A DNA stretch of 64,000 nucleotides, from NCBI RefSeq assembly GCF_000208745.1, contig NC_030852.1, positions 26,769,471 to 26,833,470 of the forward strand. Reading direction: 5' to 3'. Source of the stretch: Theobroma cacao. Taxonomy: Eukaryota; Streptophyta; Magnoliopsida; Malvales; Malvaceae. The notes below the pieces were generated by a model. It saw only the letters and a list, made by a program, of their open reading frames with translations, did not search any database and was not told the DNA's origin. This document shows positions 46,466 to 62,300 of this stretch, piece after piece; the first letter of the stretch is position 1; each line of letters starts with the position of its first letter. The translations under genes were made by a program, and so were the position numbers.

Positions 46466-47589
46466 AGCTTCATCAGATTTTCTTAAAAGAAATGACTATG
46501 TTTATGGTTAGGACAAGGCTGGTTCTACACTTTAGTGAGTCAAGCCCAAGTCGTACATTTGTACTTCCTACCACGAGTCAAAATTTAAATCTAACCTCAT
46601 GCAAAACGGACCCTTAATTGTGTTAGATTTTCTTGAAAGCAATGACTGTATTTATAGTTGGGACAAGACTAGTTCTAGGCGTTCTTGTCAAAGGGTGAAA
46701 TTTAAGCCTAATATCGTGTAACCTTAAACTTTAAAAATAAAATTTGAGTAAGTCTATAAATCACAAGTTCACTTTTTTAACTCAGCTCCTAAGATCTTAA
46801 ATTCTAAAAATAAAATTTAAGTAAATATATAAACCACAGTTCCACATTTTCAATCTAAAATACATACCTAATAAGTGAAAGAAAGTTTATGTTTATATAT
46901 CAAGTCCCACCCATAAAATCATTTGCAACTAAACATAAAATCATTTGTGTCATGCTTAAATTGGGATCAAGTTTTGCTTCGAGTCTGCTCAAAGATCAAA
47001 TTTTTTGTCTTATAGCTGCCCTTCTTTTCCGTTGGAATAATTCTTATATTTGGGGTTGTGAGGGTTTTCCTTTTTGGTATTTTCGGGGTGGCTTCATGTC
47101 CTTTGGATAAGAGTGGTACGTGTTATCTCTTAAAGAATATATTCTGCTTTTGTTCTGTTGGACGATTGGAGCAGAGTTCATCTCTTGATGAGTGGCGGTT
47201 CCCATTGGGTGGTGATCGGTGAACAATAACACAACTAACGAAGGAATTTAGGCCCCCAATATGAAAACACAAAAATCACTTTTGCTTCACTTCTTGAGTA
47301 CACTTCACCCGTCTGGTCCTTTGCGTACGTTTAATTTTGGTGGGGTTTCGTCACATAGCTCATACTGGATGGTCCAGTGTATCACAGAATCCTCTTTCAT
47401 ATCCATGTTCTAACTCTAGTGGCATATTCTGATTTTTACTGCAATAGCATATAGGTTGTTGGAGGCAATGTGTTAAAAGCCGGATTAGAGGTTGAACCGG
47501 TGAAGCTCTCGGTTTCTAATCCAATTAGCATTTCAATTATCTCAAAATTTTCAAATGTCTCTATCTTTAAATTATATTTGGCTTAGCTT

Positions 47590-48140
47590 AATTTTAGTTT
47601 ATTTACTTTTTAAAAATAAAAGTTGAGTCAAACAGTATTTTGTGAGTAGCTTTTAAAAAATTAATTTTTTTAAAGAAAAAACTTTTAAAAAAAAAGTTAA
47701 AAAAAAACTCTCTATCTCTTTTCTTTTTAAAAAAAAAATACGTCATCTCTCTCTCCTTATCGATCTCTCTCTGCTCTCATCTTTTCTGCAAATTATCCTT
47801 TTAGGATTTTTTTTGTTCTTACAAAAATTAAGATAAAAAAAAAACTTAAAATTTAAAACTGCATTCAACTATTATTTCTTCTTTTTCTTTCTGTTTTGTT
47901 TTTCATTTTATTTTTTATTTTACTTTTTCTTTTTTGCTTTGAAAACTCTCTTTATTCAGGTATTAAAGTTTATATAAGTTGTTTTACCAAACAGTTTATC
48001 TATAAAAAAAAACTTAAAAAAGTAAATTTATCAAATGATTTCAGCTTAATTTTAAAAGTTATTATTTTTCATAAAAACTTTATAATAACTTTTAAGCTAA
48101 AAAAAATAAAGTCAAACATGAATAAGTTTTTTATAAGTTA
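47590..48140. repeat. MITE-like element
   Basis: The left side has AAAATAAAAGTTGAGTCAAAC and GAGTAGCTTTTAAAAA, and the right side TTTTAAGCTAAAAAAAATAA then AGTCAAACATG. The two sides face each other as imperfect inverted repeats around 500 bp of A/T-run sequence. No coding potential. Confidence 0.4.
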
Positions 48141-48144
48141 GCAT

Positions 48145-48640
48145 AATATTCAAAAAAAACTTTAAACTATTTAAAACTATTCAAATAAACTATTATTCTT
48201 TTATTACATTAATCAAATCTTCGTACTTTTATTTTAGATCAAATAAACGTTTATAACTGATGATTGACTAATTATCATTAATAAAAATGATACTTGTCAT
48301 TTTATATCTATATGACATTAACATGACATTGGTGCAAAAGTGAAAAATAGCACATGATCATGTTATCATGTCAAATAAACACATCATGTTATCATTAATT
48401 ATGATATGTCAACATGTCACATCATAATTAATTATAATATTTTAACATATCACATCAATGACACACGATATAAAATAACAAATAAAATTTTGATAAACTC
48501 AATCATTATTTGACTCAAAATAAAAAGTATAAGGATTTATTTTATTCAAAGTAAAATTATAAAAACTTGATTTAATATAATAAAAATATAAAATTTTATT
48601 TGAATTTTCTTAAAAAATTTTAAAAAAAAATTGTATATTA
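48145..48640. repeat. Family C AT-rich fold-back repeat, copy 3
   Basis: Follows the order of copy 2: ATTCAAATAAACTATTATTC, TTTATTTTAGATCAAATAAA, TGTCATTTTATATC, AATTATGATATGTCAACATG, ATAAAATAACAAATAAAAT, then TGACTCAAAATAAAAAG and an end inverted to the start. Confidence 0.6.
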
Positions 48641-49849
48641 TGCTTTATAAGTTCTTATGTAAGAAAAGCCACATAAATATTTACGTGTGTAATTATAAGT
48701 CTAATAAGTCAAGTGATAAATATGATATATTTTTGTCAATATAAAGATTTAAGTGGACACAAATCATAAAATATAAATTTCTTTAAGCACAACCAAAATA
48801 GAGATTTATTTAAGTAAAGTAAAAAAGTAAGCTTATTTTAGTATCATAGCCTCAAGAATATCATTTAAATCAAAAGGAACAAATGAGAATCGCGAACAAT
48901 GGAGAGTTTAATTTTAATGCGGTAAATGAGAATCATGTAGAACGTGCAAAGCGTACTTTTGCACAGTCATTAAAACCTTTTATATGAAGTTGATGCAGTG
49001 GAAGTGTTGAATTTCAGGTGGATCTGGTGGATGCATTGACTTCCACTGATTGTTTTAAATTATATAATCAATGACGCTTCAATGAATTTTAACTTCAATT
49101 AGTAATCTTCCAAAAATAGCATTTGGTTCACTATTATGTATTCTGTATTTTTTTTTTGTTCAAAACTCTACTTTCTCATCTTCTCGATGCAATATTTATT
49201 TAATAATATTTGATTTTGATACCACTAAAATTAAACAATTTAATGTACCTCAAAACAAGCAGGAAAATTAATCATAATTAAATGATGTCGTAATTAACAC
49301 TTTAATGTAATGTACCTTAATTATATCCTAATTAAAAATTAAACCGGATGCCAGCATTTCTTTTACTTGGTTCAATTTTGTCACGGGGCACTTGTCTAAA
49401 TGGACCGGTTTGATTTTTTTTTCCCTTACGTAGTAGCAAGTATATCACTAAATCATTTTCAATGTTTCACTAAATCAGTATTTATTACACTTAAAATTTC
49501 ATTATAATTAAATATTATGATTCGAGTTCATCTATGTCCATTCATTTGTAATTGCTAAAATTCAACGAAAATATGTTTGCCACATAAATTTATACTCTTT
49601 TCATCTCATAATTATATTGTTTTGATTAGAATTTTTTTTAGTTAAAATTTTGATTAAATTTTAATGAACATATATTTAAAAACTAATTTTCTCATAATTT
49701 GAAATGTATTTTTTAAAAAGAATTAATCAATAATAATTTATAAAAAAAAAACAGATTTAAATTTTTAGAAAATTGACGTAAAAAAATCAAATCCAAGCAC
49801 TAAATTGTTAAAAACAGAAAGAATAGTACTTTTGAGAGAAGGATGAACA

Positions 49850-50460
49850 CACACGGCTTCAATTGTATTTAGGAGATGTACCAAATGTCCAATGGGCCCC
49901 ATTTGTCAGAGGGTTACTTTTATAATTTTACAAGGATAAGAACGCAAGGCCTGACGTGGCAGTTAGCAGGCCCGCCAGCTCATACGTTAATTAAATAAAA
50001 GGATTTTAGTATATTAAATAATATAAAGATGTTCTTGCCAAAATCCTGAACGAAAGCGTTAAAACTGTAAAGCAAATTTTTCCACCTTTTCGGGAAAGGA
50101 AAAATCAAAATCCACGTCATATCAGGATAGACGCGGCGAGACGCCGCGCCATCGTGAGTCAAAGTCTTTATTTCAACATTTCAACCTGCCTAAACAACTA
50201 AAGCCATTGTCCCGCTCAAACAAATACAGCAACGTGGTGCTAGATTATTGGGCAAGAGTTGATCCGGTATTGCCTTGTCGTGACTGCAATCATGCAACGT
50301 CAGCGCTGAGGAGGATCAAAATTTAAAAGTCTAAAAATTAAGGATCGTGGTGCACAGGTGCGTACTAGATTATGCGAAGTGCACGGCTCAGATGATTATC
50401 CATCCCTCGAACGAGGACGCCATTAGATCATGATTCAGGCAGAGGAAATTTTCACGTGCT
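49850..50460. other. GC-richer non-coding island
   Basis: About 600 bp that is less AT-rich than its surroundings. It contains GACGTGGCA, CCACGTCAT, CACGTGC and a short perfect hairpin GCGGCG-AGA-CGCCGC (50133-50147). No ORF above 60 codons. It resembles promoter sequence with ACGT-type elements but has no gene beside it in either direction for 3 kb. Confidence 0.4.
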
Positions 50461-53184
50461 TTTTTTTCAACCGCGGTGGCTTGCTTTTCATTTGACTGTT
50501 AATTTATTACTATTATTTTTATCACAGTTACACAATTTGAATTTGGCTGTCCTTTGTCGAGTCCACTGAAAGTACAAAGGGGACTTGGGAGTAAGGTGGA
50601 GTATCATTTGTCCAAATTTTCTTTTTTTTTTTCATTTTTTGGGTAGAATTTGTCTAGGTTCTTGATATTTTTACAATGAAATCATGTAATATATTAAAAC
50701 ATTTTACTATTATGATTTAAAATATCGAGTCAATAATTCTAAAGCATAATATGATTTATAGTGTCTGAAGGTATAGAATATGTGGGTGATTGAGTATTGG
50801 GTTGAGGAATGTACATATTTTTTTTAAATGATATCTGCAAATACTACTCTATTTAGTTTGCTATCTTTTTTTTTGTTGCTCATTGAGATTTTATATCTTG
50901 CTACACATAAATTTTATTTTGTATAAAGTCAGTAGACTATTTGATTGGTATCGTTGGATACTCATCCTTCCATCCCTCTCATTAAGTGGTTGTCGAAGCT
51001 CCCATCTAGTTAAGATTTCTCACCTTGTGTAAATCTCGCTGATCGAGTTTTTTGTTGTCAAATGTTTATACTTGATATAGTCTTTAGTATTGACCGATGC
51101 ATGGCTTGAGATTTTGGTTATGTTATATCTACAAATTTATATTATTGGTTAAGTACAATCAAATCGGATTGTTTTGAATCTTAAATATTATCCATGTGAT
51201 ACGTTGGTTAATTATAATATATATATACATGTACATGATGAGATATGTCTCTCATGTTTTGATTAAGAGTTATGACAAATAATTCTTTTTTAGACTTGCT
51301 TGGATTTAACTCACTATATCCATATGGACCCTTGCATTAGTCATGTCTCCCAAGAATGGGATGTGAAAATTAATCAAATGCATCCAAGTGAACTAGAGGA
51401 GGTAATAAAGATGTTTGGCATATAGGCTTGAAGTAGGGGTGGATCGATAGACTTAGATCAATTTTAAGGAGTTCATGTGAATTGAAGTGTGGTCCATGAC
51501 CCAAAAATATCGAGACCAACATTTAGGGTGCTCCCCGGTTTTAGGTACTTACCCACTCATTTTAGATCGACGAACTAATTCTTGGACTAATATAAGATCG
51601 ATTACAAACTATGCATGTTTTAATATATATATATATATGTATGTATAGTTGTATTGTTAATTTGTTTTAATTACCTTATTGTGAGTCAATGAAAATGTGC
51701 ACTATAATGTTTAGATTTGAAAAACTTTTTCAATTTCACGTTACGATTGAATAAACTTATTAGATGTTTGTAATTTGTGATTTTTAATGTTAATTGTAAT
51801 GTAAATGTTTGAACTTTCTTTTAGTATATATTCATGAATTCGGTACATTAGGTGATTGTAATTTATATTTATGATATTGGAATGTGAATATAATATTTTT
51901 TGAAATGTATAAGATCTAGGGTCGATTTTGATCTCATCGGACCATGGGGTCACTCCTTGGACCAGTCCTTAAAAGTCATGGTTAATTCACGTTTAAAATT
52001 CTTAAAATTGATATTGCATGGGTGGTCAAAAGGAAAAAAAAAACCAACTTAATTTTGAATTAATGAAATTCATTAAAAAAAAGCTGTATTTAAGATTTTT
52101 TATAGTTTATTTGGATTTAGTTAGCATATTTTTTAGTGCAATAAAAGAGGGTTAAAGTACAAATTGGATCACATGCTTTTTCAAATTATAGATTTTTTTT
52201 TTAAATTTGATGAATTAAATTCATATTTTTTTATTAATATTGAAACTTATCTTTCCTTCAATAAGTATCGTTAAATTGATGGCATGAAGTTTAAATTAAT
52301 AACGTGACAATTTACATTACCTTTTTGGATCAACTGAAAACATGCAGCATCAATTCAATAAATTTGCACATAAGCAGAATTGAGATATCATGTATCCAAC
52401 TGTCGAAAAAAATTACTATATAACTTGTCAAGTTAACTTAAAAGTGATTATGTTATCGATTTTCATAATGATTGTCATCAATATAATAGTTTACGTTATT
52501 AATTTAATAATATTTATTGGTAGATAAGTTAAAGTTAATATTCGATGAATATAAAAAGTGAGAGATTAAGTTGACTTTATAATTTTAAAAATTTACTTAA
52601 AAGAGTAAAAAATAAGAAATTAAATTTTTGATGAATATGAAAAATACGAGATTAAGTTTACTTTATAACTTTAGAAGAATTTACTTAAGGAATTAGGAAA
52701 GTAAAAGATTAAGCATATTTTATCCCTTTAAAAGAATTTATTTATTTAAAAGAATTTACTCATTTAAAAGAATTCTGTTAATTCGATTTTAATCGAAGAA
52801 TGTATTTCGTTTAATCAAATTTTATGTGTGTTTTGTTTAACCATAAATTGAACCCTTCAAATCGGGGGGACCACTTCGTGTGACCTGACTGTACGTCGTA
52901 AGGTAACTTCGGCATCAATCAGTTCAATACATCAAAGCACGATGGATGGCTCTGATCCGTGGGCATTATTGTAAATTTAAGACAAAAAATATGGAAAGAA
53001 GGAGGTAAGGTGGGGTAGAAGCCTTTCTAGCTCCCAGGAAGGAGCTTGAATAGAAAATTTCCTCACCTAATTGAAGTTGCCATATTTTGGAGCTACTCTC
53101 GTAAATTCTTTTGATTACCCTCCGTTCAATTCTCGCCTCATTTCACCATTGCATCTATTCTCTTTTTCTGTCTTAGACCTTCCC

Positions 53185-53192
53185 TATATATA
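53185..53192 (+). promoter_or_regulatory. TATA box of the glutamate dehydrogenase gene
   Basis: TATATATA followed by CCCCTCTCTC pyrimidine tracts, about 165 bases upstream of the ATG. Confidence 0.5.
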
Positions 53193-53350
53193 CCCCTCTC
53201 TCTTTGAAAAAGACTCAATTTTTTTTCTCCCTGCTCCTTTGCTAATCAATTACCTTATCAACTTGTTCTCTTACAATTCTCTGTTTTAAGTCTCCGAGTT
53301 TTCGTTTTTCTTGTCTGGGTATTTCTTGTTTTTTGTTGAGGTTTTAATAG

Positions 53351-56757
<3,407 letters not shown>

Positions 56758-57400
56758 ATGGCTACCTTTCTTTCCTTACTTTTCTTTATAGTCTCCATTG
56801 AAAGCTCAAGCAATAACTTTGAAGCATTCTTAGCTTGCCCCCCACCATAGTTATAACTTTTGATTGTTCTCACATTTATCCTTCATCAACTTTTAGACAA
56901 ACATCAAATATATTCACCGGGGGTATTTGTTAAATTTCAAGTTTACCAGCTTATATATGGAATAATGCATTTGTTGTGTTCAATATTCTTAGAGCTTTGA
57001 GATTGAATTCATTGTAACTTGTTAATGCTTTTTATCATGCCATTATAAGTTTTTGAAGACCCCAATGCGGAAAATTAATTTAATCAATCCAATTCTCATT
57101 ATAATTGTTATTTGGCACAAATGAGTAAATTCTCCAACAAAATATGATATATTTCTGCCAAAAAATCATTCTTGTACATCTACAAGTGAACAGAATATGG
57201 TAGTATATCCTAACCTTTTTTTTTTTGAATGGCAAGTGATCATTAAAAAGCAAAGCCAGTTAGGCAATACAAAGAAAAACTGCCAAGGACAGTTCAGAAC
57301 GATTGACTTAAAGGAAGCCACAACAACAAAAAGGGAAAAAATTCAACAAAATACCCAAAAATTAACGAACTCAACTAAGTGAACCAACAAGGTGAACATA
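56758..57400. other. 3' flank of glutamate dehydrogenase
   Basis: 3' UTR followed by unique sequence. Nothing else recognised. Confidence 0.5.
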
Positions 57401-57405
57401 GAGAC

Positions 57406-57991
57406 TTAGCACCCTTGTTTTCCAAAACAGCTCAAAGTACTAGAGCAAAGTCGAAAACGATTTAACCTGATAGTCCCAACTTTTGCAAGCCCGTCAGCCA
57501 AAGTGTTTGCCTCTCTGTTAATGTGAGTGAAGGAAAGATCTTTGAAGCTTGTTTTGAATGCTCCAATACTGTTGGAAAAAATCTTCACGCGCCACGGAAC
57601 AGAGTTGTGGTGAGATGCCCAAGTGATGGCATTTTTGGAATCACAATCAACATGGAGAGTGTTGGGAGGCCCAAGGTGAAGAAAAGAATAAAGAAAGGCC
57701 CTCTTTGATAGCAAGAAACTCAGCGTAGTTGGAGTCCTCGGTGCCAATGGGAGTAGAAAAAACCCCTTTAATAAAACCTTCGTGGTCTCTAATGGCACCC
57801 CTAATACCTGCAGGCCCTGGTTTTCCAAGGGCAGAGCCATCAATATTCAGTTTGAAAGAACCTGGCGGTGGTCTCCTCCATTTAGAGGTGACTTTTCTTT
57901 TGCATTTCCTAATATTGATGCTGATTGTACTAGGTTGAAAAGGAAGTGAGAAGCTGGGATGTGGTTGAGTGGCCTCTTGCCCTTGCACCAA
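57406..57991 (-). pseudogene. LINE retrotransposon relic: RNase H domain with frameshift
   Basis: Two overlapping minus-strand frames together make one RNase H domain. The first (57647-57991) has GSFKLNIDGSALGKPGPAGI and DSNYAEFLAIKEGL with the first Asp and the Glu. The second (57406-57843) has LHVDCDSKNAITWA and HINREANTLADGLAK with the last two Asp residues. They switch near 57690-57700, so a single frameshift breaks an otherwise complete D-E-D-D set. The domain lacks an upstream reverse transcriptase in this window, as expected for an isolated fragment or a captured RNase H-like gene. Confidence 0.7.
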
Positions 57992-58034
57992 TAGACTAGT
58001 CTAACAAGGATAATGTCTTGCAGCTGATTCACAT

Positions 58035-58612
58035 CGAGGTGTTTACCTTAGAAATGAGTTTCATTTCTACAAAGCCATATTGACCATAAGGTAGAGAAAA
58101 AGAGCATGTGTCATATTTTAGAAGAACCATAGGATGGTTTATTGTTCTGCCAAGAAACAAAGAAGCTAGTGGCAGCACCTGGGTGAATCCAACTAAGCCC
58201 CCAAAAGCAGCAATTGCAGCAATCTTAATGTTTCTGCTAATTCTTTAAAGGGATAATATCATATTTGGCTCATATAATTTTTTAATAAAATATCAAATTC
58301 AATATCTGTAACAAAAAAAATTATATGTGTCATTTTGTTATTAATGTGATTCAACGTCTGATTCTATTACAACTAATCAAATGTGAAATGATCCTTTTTT
58401 TTAATTATATACTACAAAAGGCCAAAAAAGAGACGAAGGAAAGCACAAATAATTAAAAACCTTGCCCATAACTCTCTCACATAAAGTAATGAAAAGATAA
58501 TCTTGTTTATTAAAAGGTATGGGCTAATTGTCTACTTCGTTCCTATCCCCACAACCACAAAGCTTTAGAGAAGAGCAAAGAACCAAAGAAAAGAGTATTC
58601 CTATTGAACAAC
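58035..58612. other. Spacer upstream of the LIL3 relic
   Basis: Possibly more of the LINE at its start, then AT-rich sequence. No gene called. Confidence 0.4.
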
Positions 58613-59455
58613 AATGGCTTCCGTTGCCATTTCTGCCTCCTTGCAGAGAGCTTGCACCTCACATCATGTCACTAGGAAGCAACATCCACAAGCCAAACCA
58701 GCTTATTCTCTAGGAACAAAGCAATGCGGTCACCCGGGATATGGAAGGACAGAAAGGCATTGGTATAGCTGAAAAAGTAGAACCGGCTTCACAAGTTAAT
58801 AAGTCAACCGAACCTGATGATGAATTGAAAGACAGTACTTTCCAACAGAATCTTCTGTTCCAAAGTTCAGGGACGAGCGCTGGAAGAATGGAACATGGGA
58901 TTTAACTATGTTTGTGAGAAATGGTAGGATGGATTGGGATGGTGTGATTGTTGAAGGTCGGGCTCTCCAGGAATCCATTGGTTCGGTTCTTTACATTCAT
59001 ATTGTTTAGTTTTTTGAAAAAATAAGATAATTTGTAGATTATCTAAAATTATGTAGATATTATTGAAAAATAATATATTTTATAAAATTCAAATATTTTA
59101 CATTGTCAAGATATAAGAAAAGTGAATGTTTTATATATGAAAATCAACTATGAACTTGTTATAAGTAAGGAAAACGAAATAGACTCACATATACATAAGA
59201 TTGGATCAAATATTAAAAAATTTCATACTATTCCTCTTACGCGCGAAAATACACTTGGAGATTGTGTCTAAGTGAATTTTTTACCTTAATTTTAATATTT
59301 TAACCTTTTTTAATCTATCTAACTAAGTACTATATCTAACTCAGTATACATGTTGATGAGGCCACTTACTATGACAAACAGTGGCAAGCATCTGGAAAGA
59401 TCCCAATGCAAGCTTTGCTTCTTCAGAGAAAATTGGAAATACTTGAAATTTGAGT
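58613..59455 (+). pseudogene. LIL3-like: Light-harvesting-like protein 3 (LIL3) pseudogene
   Basis: LIL3 is a thylakoid protein that anchors geranylgeranyl reductase. Three pieces of it survive in order. A start (58613) opens with MASVAISASLQRACTSHHVT, a transit-peptide-like sequence. At about 58855-58968, in another frame, lies FRDERWKNGTWDL followed by MFVRNGRMDWDGVIV, the family's conserved pre-membrane block. At about 59350-59455 lies VDEATYYDKQWQAS, and after a one-base shift WKDPNASFASSEKIGNT and a stop, which fits the family's C-terminus. Stops and frame changes lie between the pieces. The middle part, with the conserved PWWAW segment and the two membrane helices, is missing and replaced by AT-rich sequence from about 58990 to 59340. 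Whether it was a duplicated gene or a retrocopy is not clear. Confidence 0.7.
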
Positions 59456-60281
59456 TCACGTAATTACTTGTTCATTTAGAAGTATATAATTACAATTGCA
59501 GTAGTATATGGTTCTAATAGAAGTAGCATGATTTTAACAGTCAACTACTCCATTTAAAGAGTTATTAATGATCTTTTAAGAACCTTGGCATCCACGTTAA
59601 TGTTGATGAGATGAGAATATAATGATACAAGCGTGGAATGCATGCGTAACTGTTAAACGCAAGGTAAAAAGGAAGCCATTAACGAGCTTTGAGCTCGAGC
59701 GGAACCTGCCTCTAAATGCCATTATTTAATGACCTGTTGATACATAATATATAACGCTTTTAGAATCTTTCAGATTTCATAATGTAAGAATTGCTTAATT
59801 AAAAATTGCACTAAATTTGTTAAAAACAAAAACAAGGCAAAAACGTTTTATTTTTTAATATAATTAATCTATTCTACTAGTCTACTTGCAATAACAAATA
59901 TATCTTGGATGTATCGCAATTGTTCCACGCAACATCCTTAAATGCAACTATATTTATGAAGAGGGTGTCTAAAATAGAAAAAATTCACTTAGGAAAACAT
60001 AAAAAATATTTTTAAATACAATTATATTTATGAAGAGAGTGTCTAAAATAGAAAAAATTCAGTTACGGAAACATAAAAGTTGGTTTTATGCAAAAGTGAG
60101 TATGGTCTAAGATCATGTAAGGTCCATTTTGAAAATTTTAAATCATCAATTGATTTATAATTTTTAAGATCAATTGATGTAATATGGTTTAAAATTTATC
60201 TTAAATTTTATAATTTTTAAATTCTTATATATATAATTAAAACAATCATATATTAGCTGCTCATCAAATCAAAGGGTGACT

Positions 60282-60536
60282 CTAAAGTAAAGTCCGTCCA
60301 AACACATTGGGTTCGGACAACTCATAGGTTGTCCTGAACTCATTGCTCACCCCAGTTTTATGGTCCCACGGTTCAGCACAGCTACCATGAGTGAGACAAG
60401 GCAATGTTTTACAAATTACGGAAGCAATGTCTTCGTGACAGCAAAGACTTACCCTTAAACCGAGACTTGTGTATCCAAGAAAACTCATCCAAATGTGTTG
60501 ATTTTCCCTTCTCGAGTGGACAGGATATTCAACCAA
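60282..60536 (-). other. 84-codon ORF of unknown nature in a GC-richer block
   Basis: Minus-strand frame starting MVEYPVHSRRENQHIWMSFL and continuing through LPCLTHGSCAEPWDH to FGRTLL. Its base composition is clearly richer than its flanks and it spans nearly the whole island. It is not a domain I know. It could be part of a transposable element rather than a gene, since there is no exon or promoter context. Confidence 0.3.
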
Positions 60537-61239
60537 TTTTATAAATACAAATTAAATATGATATACCTTTTTAGGAGGAATTTTGTTCACTCAGGTTAAA
60601 ATATGAAGAGATGGATGAAACTTGTTTAGATATTTTATAATTTATTTCTAAATGTGGTAAAGCAAAGCTACAAAAGTAGATGACATTTTGTTCCAATTGG
60701 CCAACAAAATTCCCAAAACACAAAGCAACCAAACCAACACAAAATAAAAATAATAGAAGGAAAACCAAAGAAATACAAAATAGAAATAATAAACTTTTAA
60801 ACTGAAAAAAGAACTCTTTATTTATTGCACATATATTATTATAAAAGATTAATATTTAATGCACATAAATGAAATTGAACATTAGGCAATAACTCAAAGA
60901 TAATTGGTGTGCTTAAAATGAAATTCTTCCAACAAATATCATGATTACTTTCAAGTTAATTTCACGTAAACTTCCTCTATTTGATCAAAGGTCAAATTTT
61001 GCACAACCGCTATTTCCCATCAAACCCAACCGCTAGATCAATAATTACAAACACAAGCACATAAATACCAAGTTAACTTCTTCTTCTATCTAAATCCCTA
61101 ATTTCCTTGATAGTGACATAACCATGAAAACATAAAATTCAACAAATTGAATTCAAACCACCAACATTAATAAATAAAATGAAACCTTGTGGTCAGCAAA
61201 ACTAATTCAAACCAATTACTTACCCAAATTAAATATAAT

Positions 61240-62300
61240 TTGAGTAAAATAGTTCTATCTAATTGGTCTATTGGATCAATTAGTTTAAAATATTTGATCC
61301 AATTGGTTTTTTAATCAGTTCTCGATTTTAAAATTTTTGAACCAATCCACCTAAAAAGCTAAACTAATTTTTTTATATATTTATATATTTATATATATAA
61401 TCATATATATAATATTTTTTTATACATTAAGAAGAATTGATGGTAAATTTAATTAATAATATATTTAAAATATATTAAGGTATTATAAGTAAGTATATAA
61501 ATTATAATCATAGTATTTTAATATTAGTTATATATATTTATTTATTTATAAATTTATATTAATATGAAATTATAAGTTATATATTTTAAATGATATAAGT
61601 TATATGTTAATATTATAATATATGATAATAAATATCTTACATATTAATATATTATAATTATTACACCTTAGTAATGTTTCGTAATATAAAATTATATGAA
61701 TATATATATATAATTGTATAAATATATTATATATACATATACTTAAGCATTACTATAATTTATAATAAACTTTATTTATATGATTATATTTAATAACTTT
61801 ATTAGTTATCATTTTAGATTTTATAACATATTATTTATAATTAGTTATTATTTATATAAACTTTGATATAAAACATTATAACATATAAGTTATGTCATTA
61901 ATTATATATATAATAAAGTCATATAGTATATATATTAATTTATACATAAGCATTACTATAACCTATAATAAACTTTATTTGTATAATTATGCTTAATAAG
62001 TTTATTAGTTATTATCTTAGATTTTATAACATATTGTTTATAATTAATTATTATTTATACAAACTTTGATATAAAACATTATAACATATAAGTTATATAA
62101 TTAATTTCATATATATAATTATGGATAAAGTTTATAAATTTTAATATTATAATTTGTTAAAAAAATAGATAAAATTTTGATCAATTGGTTCAAAACTAGA
62201 CTAACTAAATCAATTCTATATTTGATCGATTTGATCTTTTATTATATTTGATCGATTTTGATCAATTTTTTAAAAATAATTAATCCAGTTGATGCTTAAC
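61240..62300. repeat. AT-rich element with inverted ends and internal duplication
   Basis: The left edge has GGATCAATTAGTTTAAAATA and TTTGATCCAATTGGTTTTTT. The right edge has TTTTGATCAATTGGTTCAAA and further TTTGATCGAT phrases, facing the other way. Inside, about 200 bp is repeated in tandem (61748 to 61950, then 61951 to about 62150; both units start CATTACTATAA and contain ATAAAACATTATAACATATA), a period of 203 bp. Confidence 0.6.

Larger units (their letters stand above)
43079..53184. other. 10-kb gene-free region
   Basis: Contains a 77-bp tandem duplication, nested family A and B elements, a MITE-like element, family C copy 3, and a GC-richer island near 50 kb, each listed separately. 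About 50470-53180 is AT-rich with no feature I can name. Short ORFs here lack domains. Confidence 0.5.

Noticed and set aside
46889..47232. Forward and reverse ORFs of 60-73 codons
   Set aside because: They overlap on opposite strands, lack domains, and sit in repeat-rich sequence.
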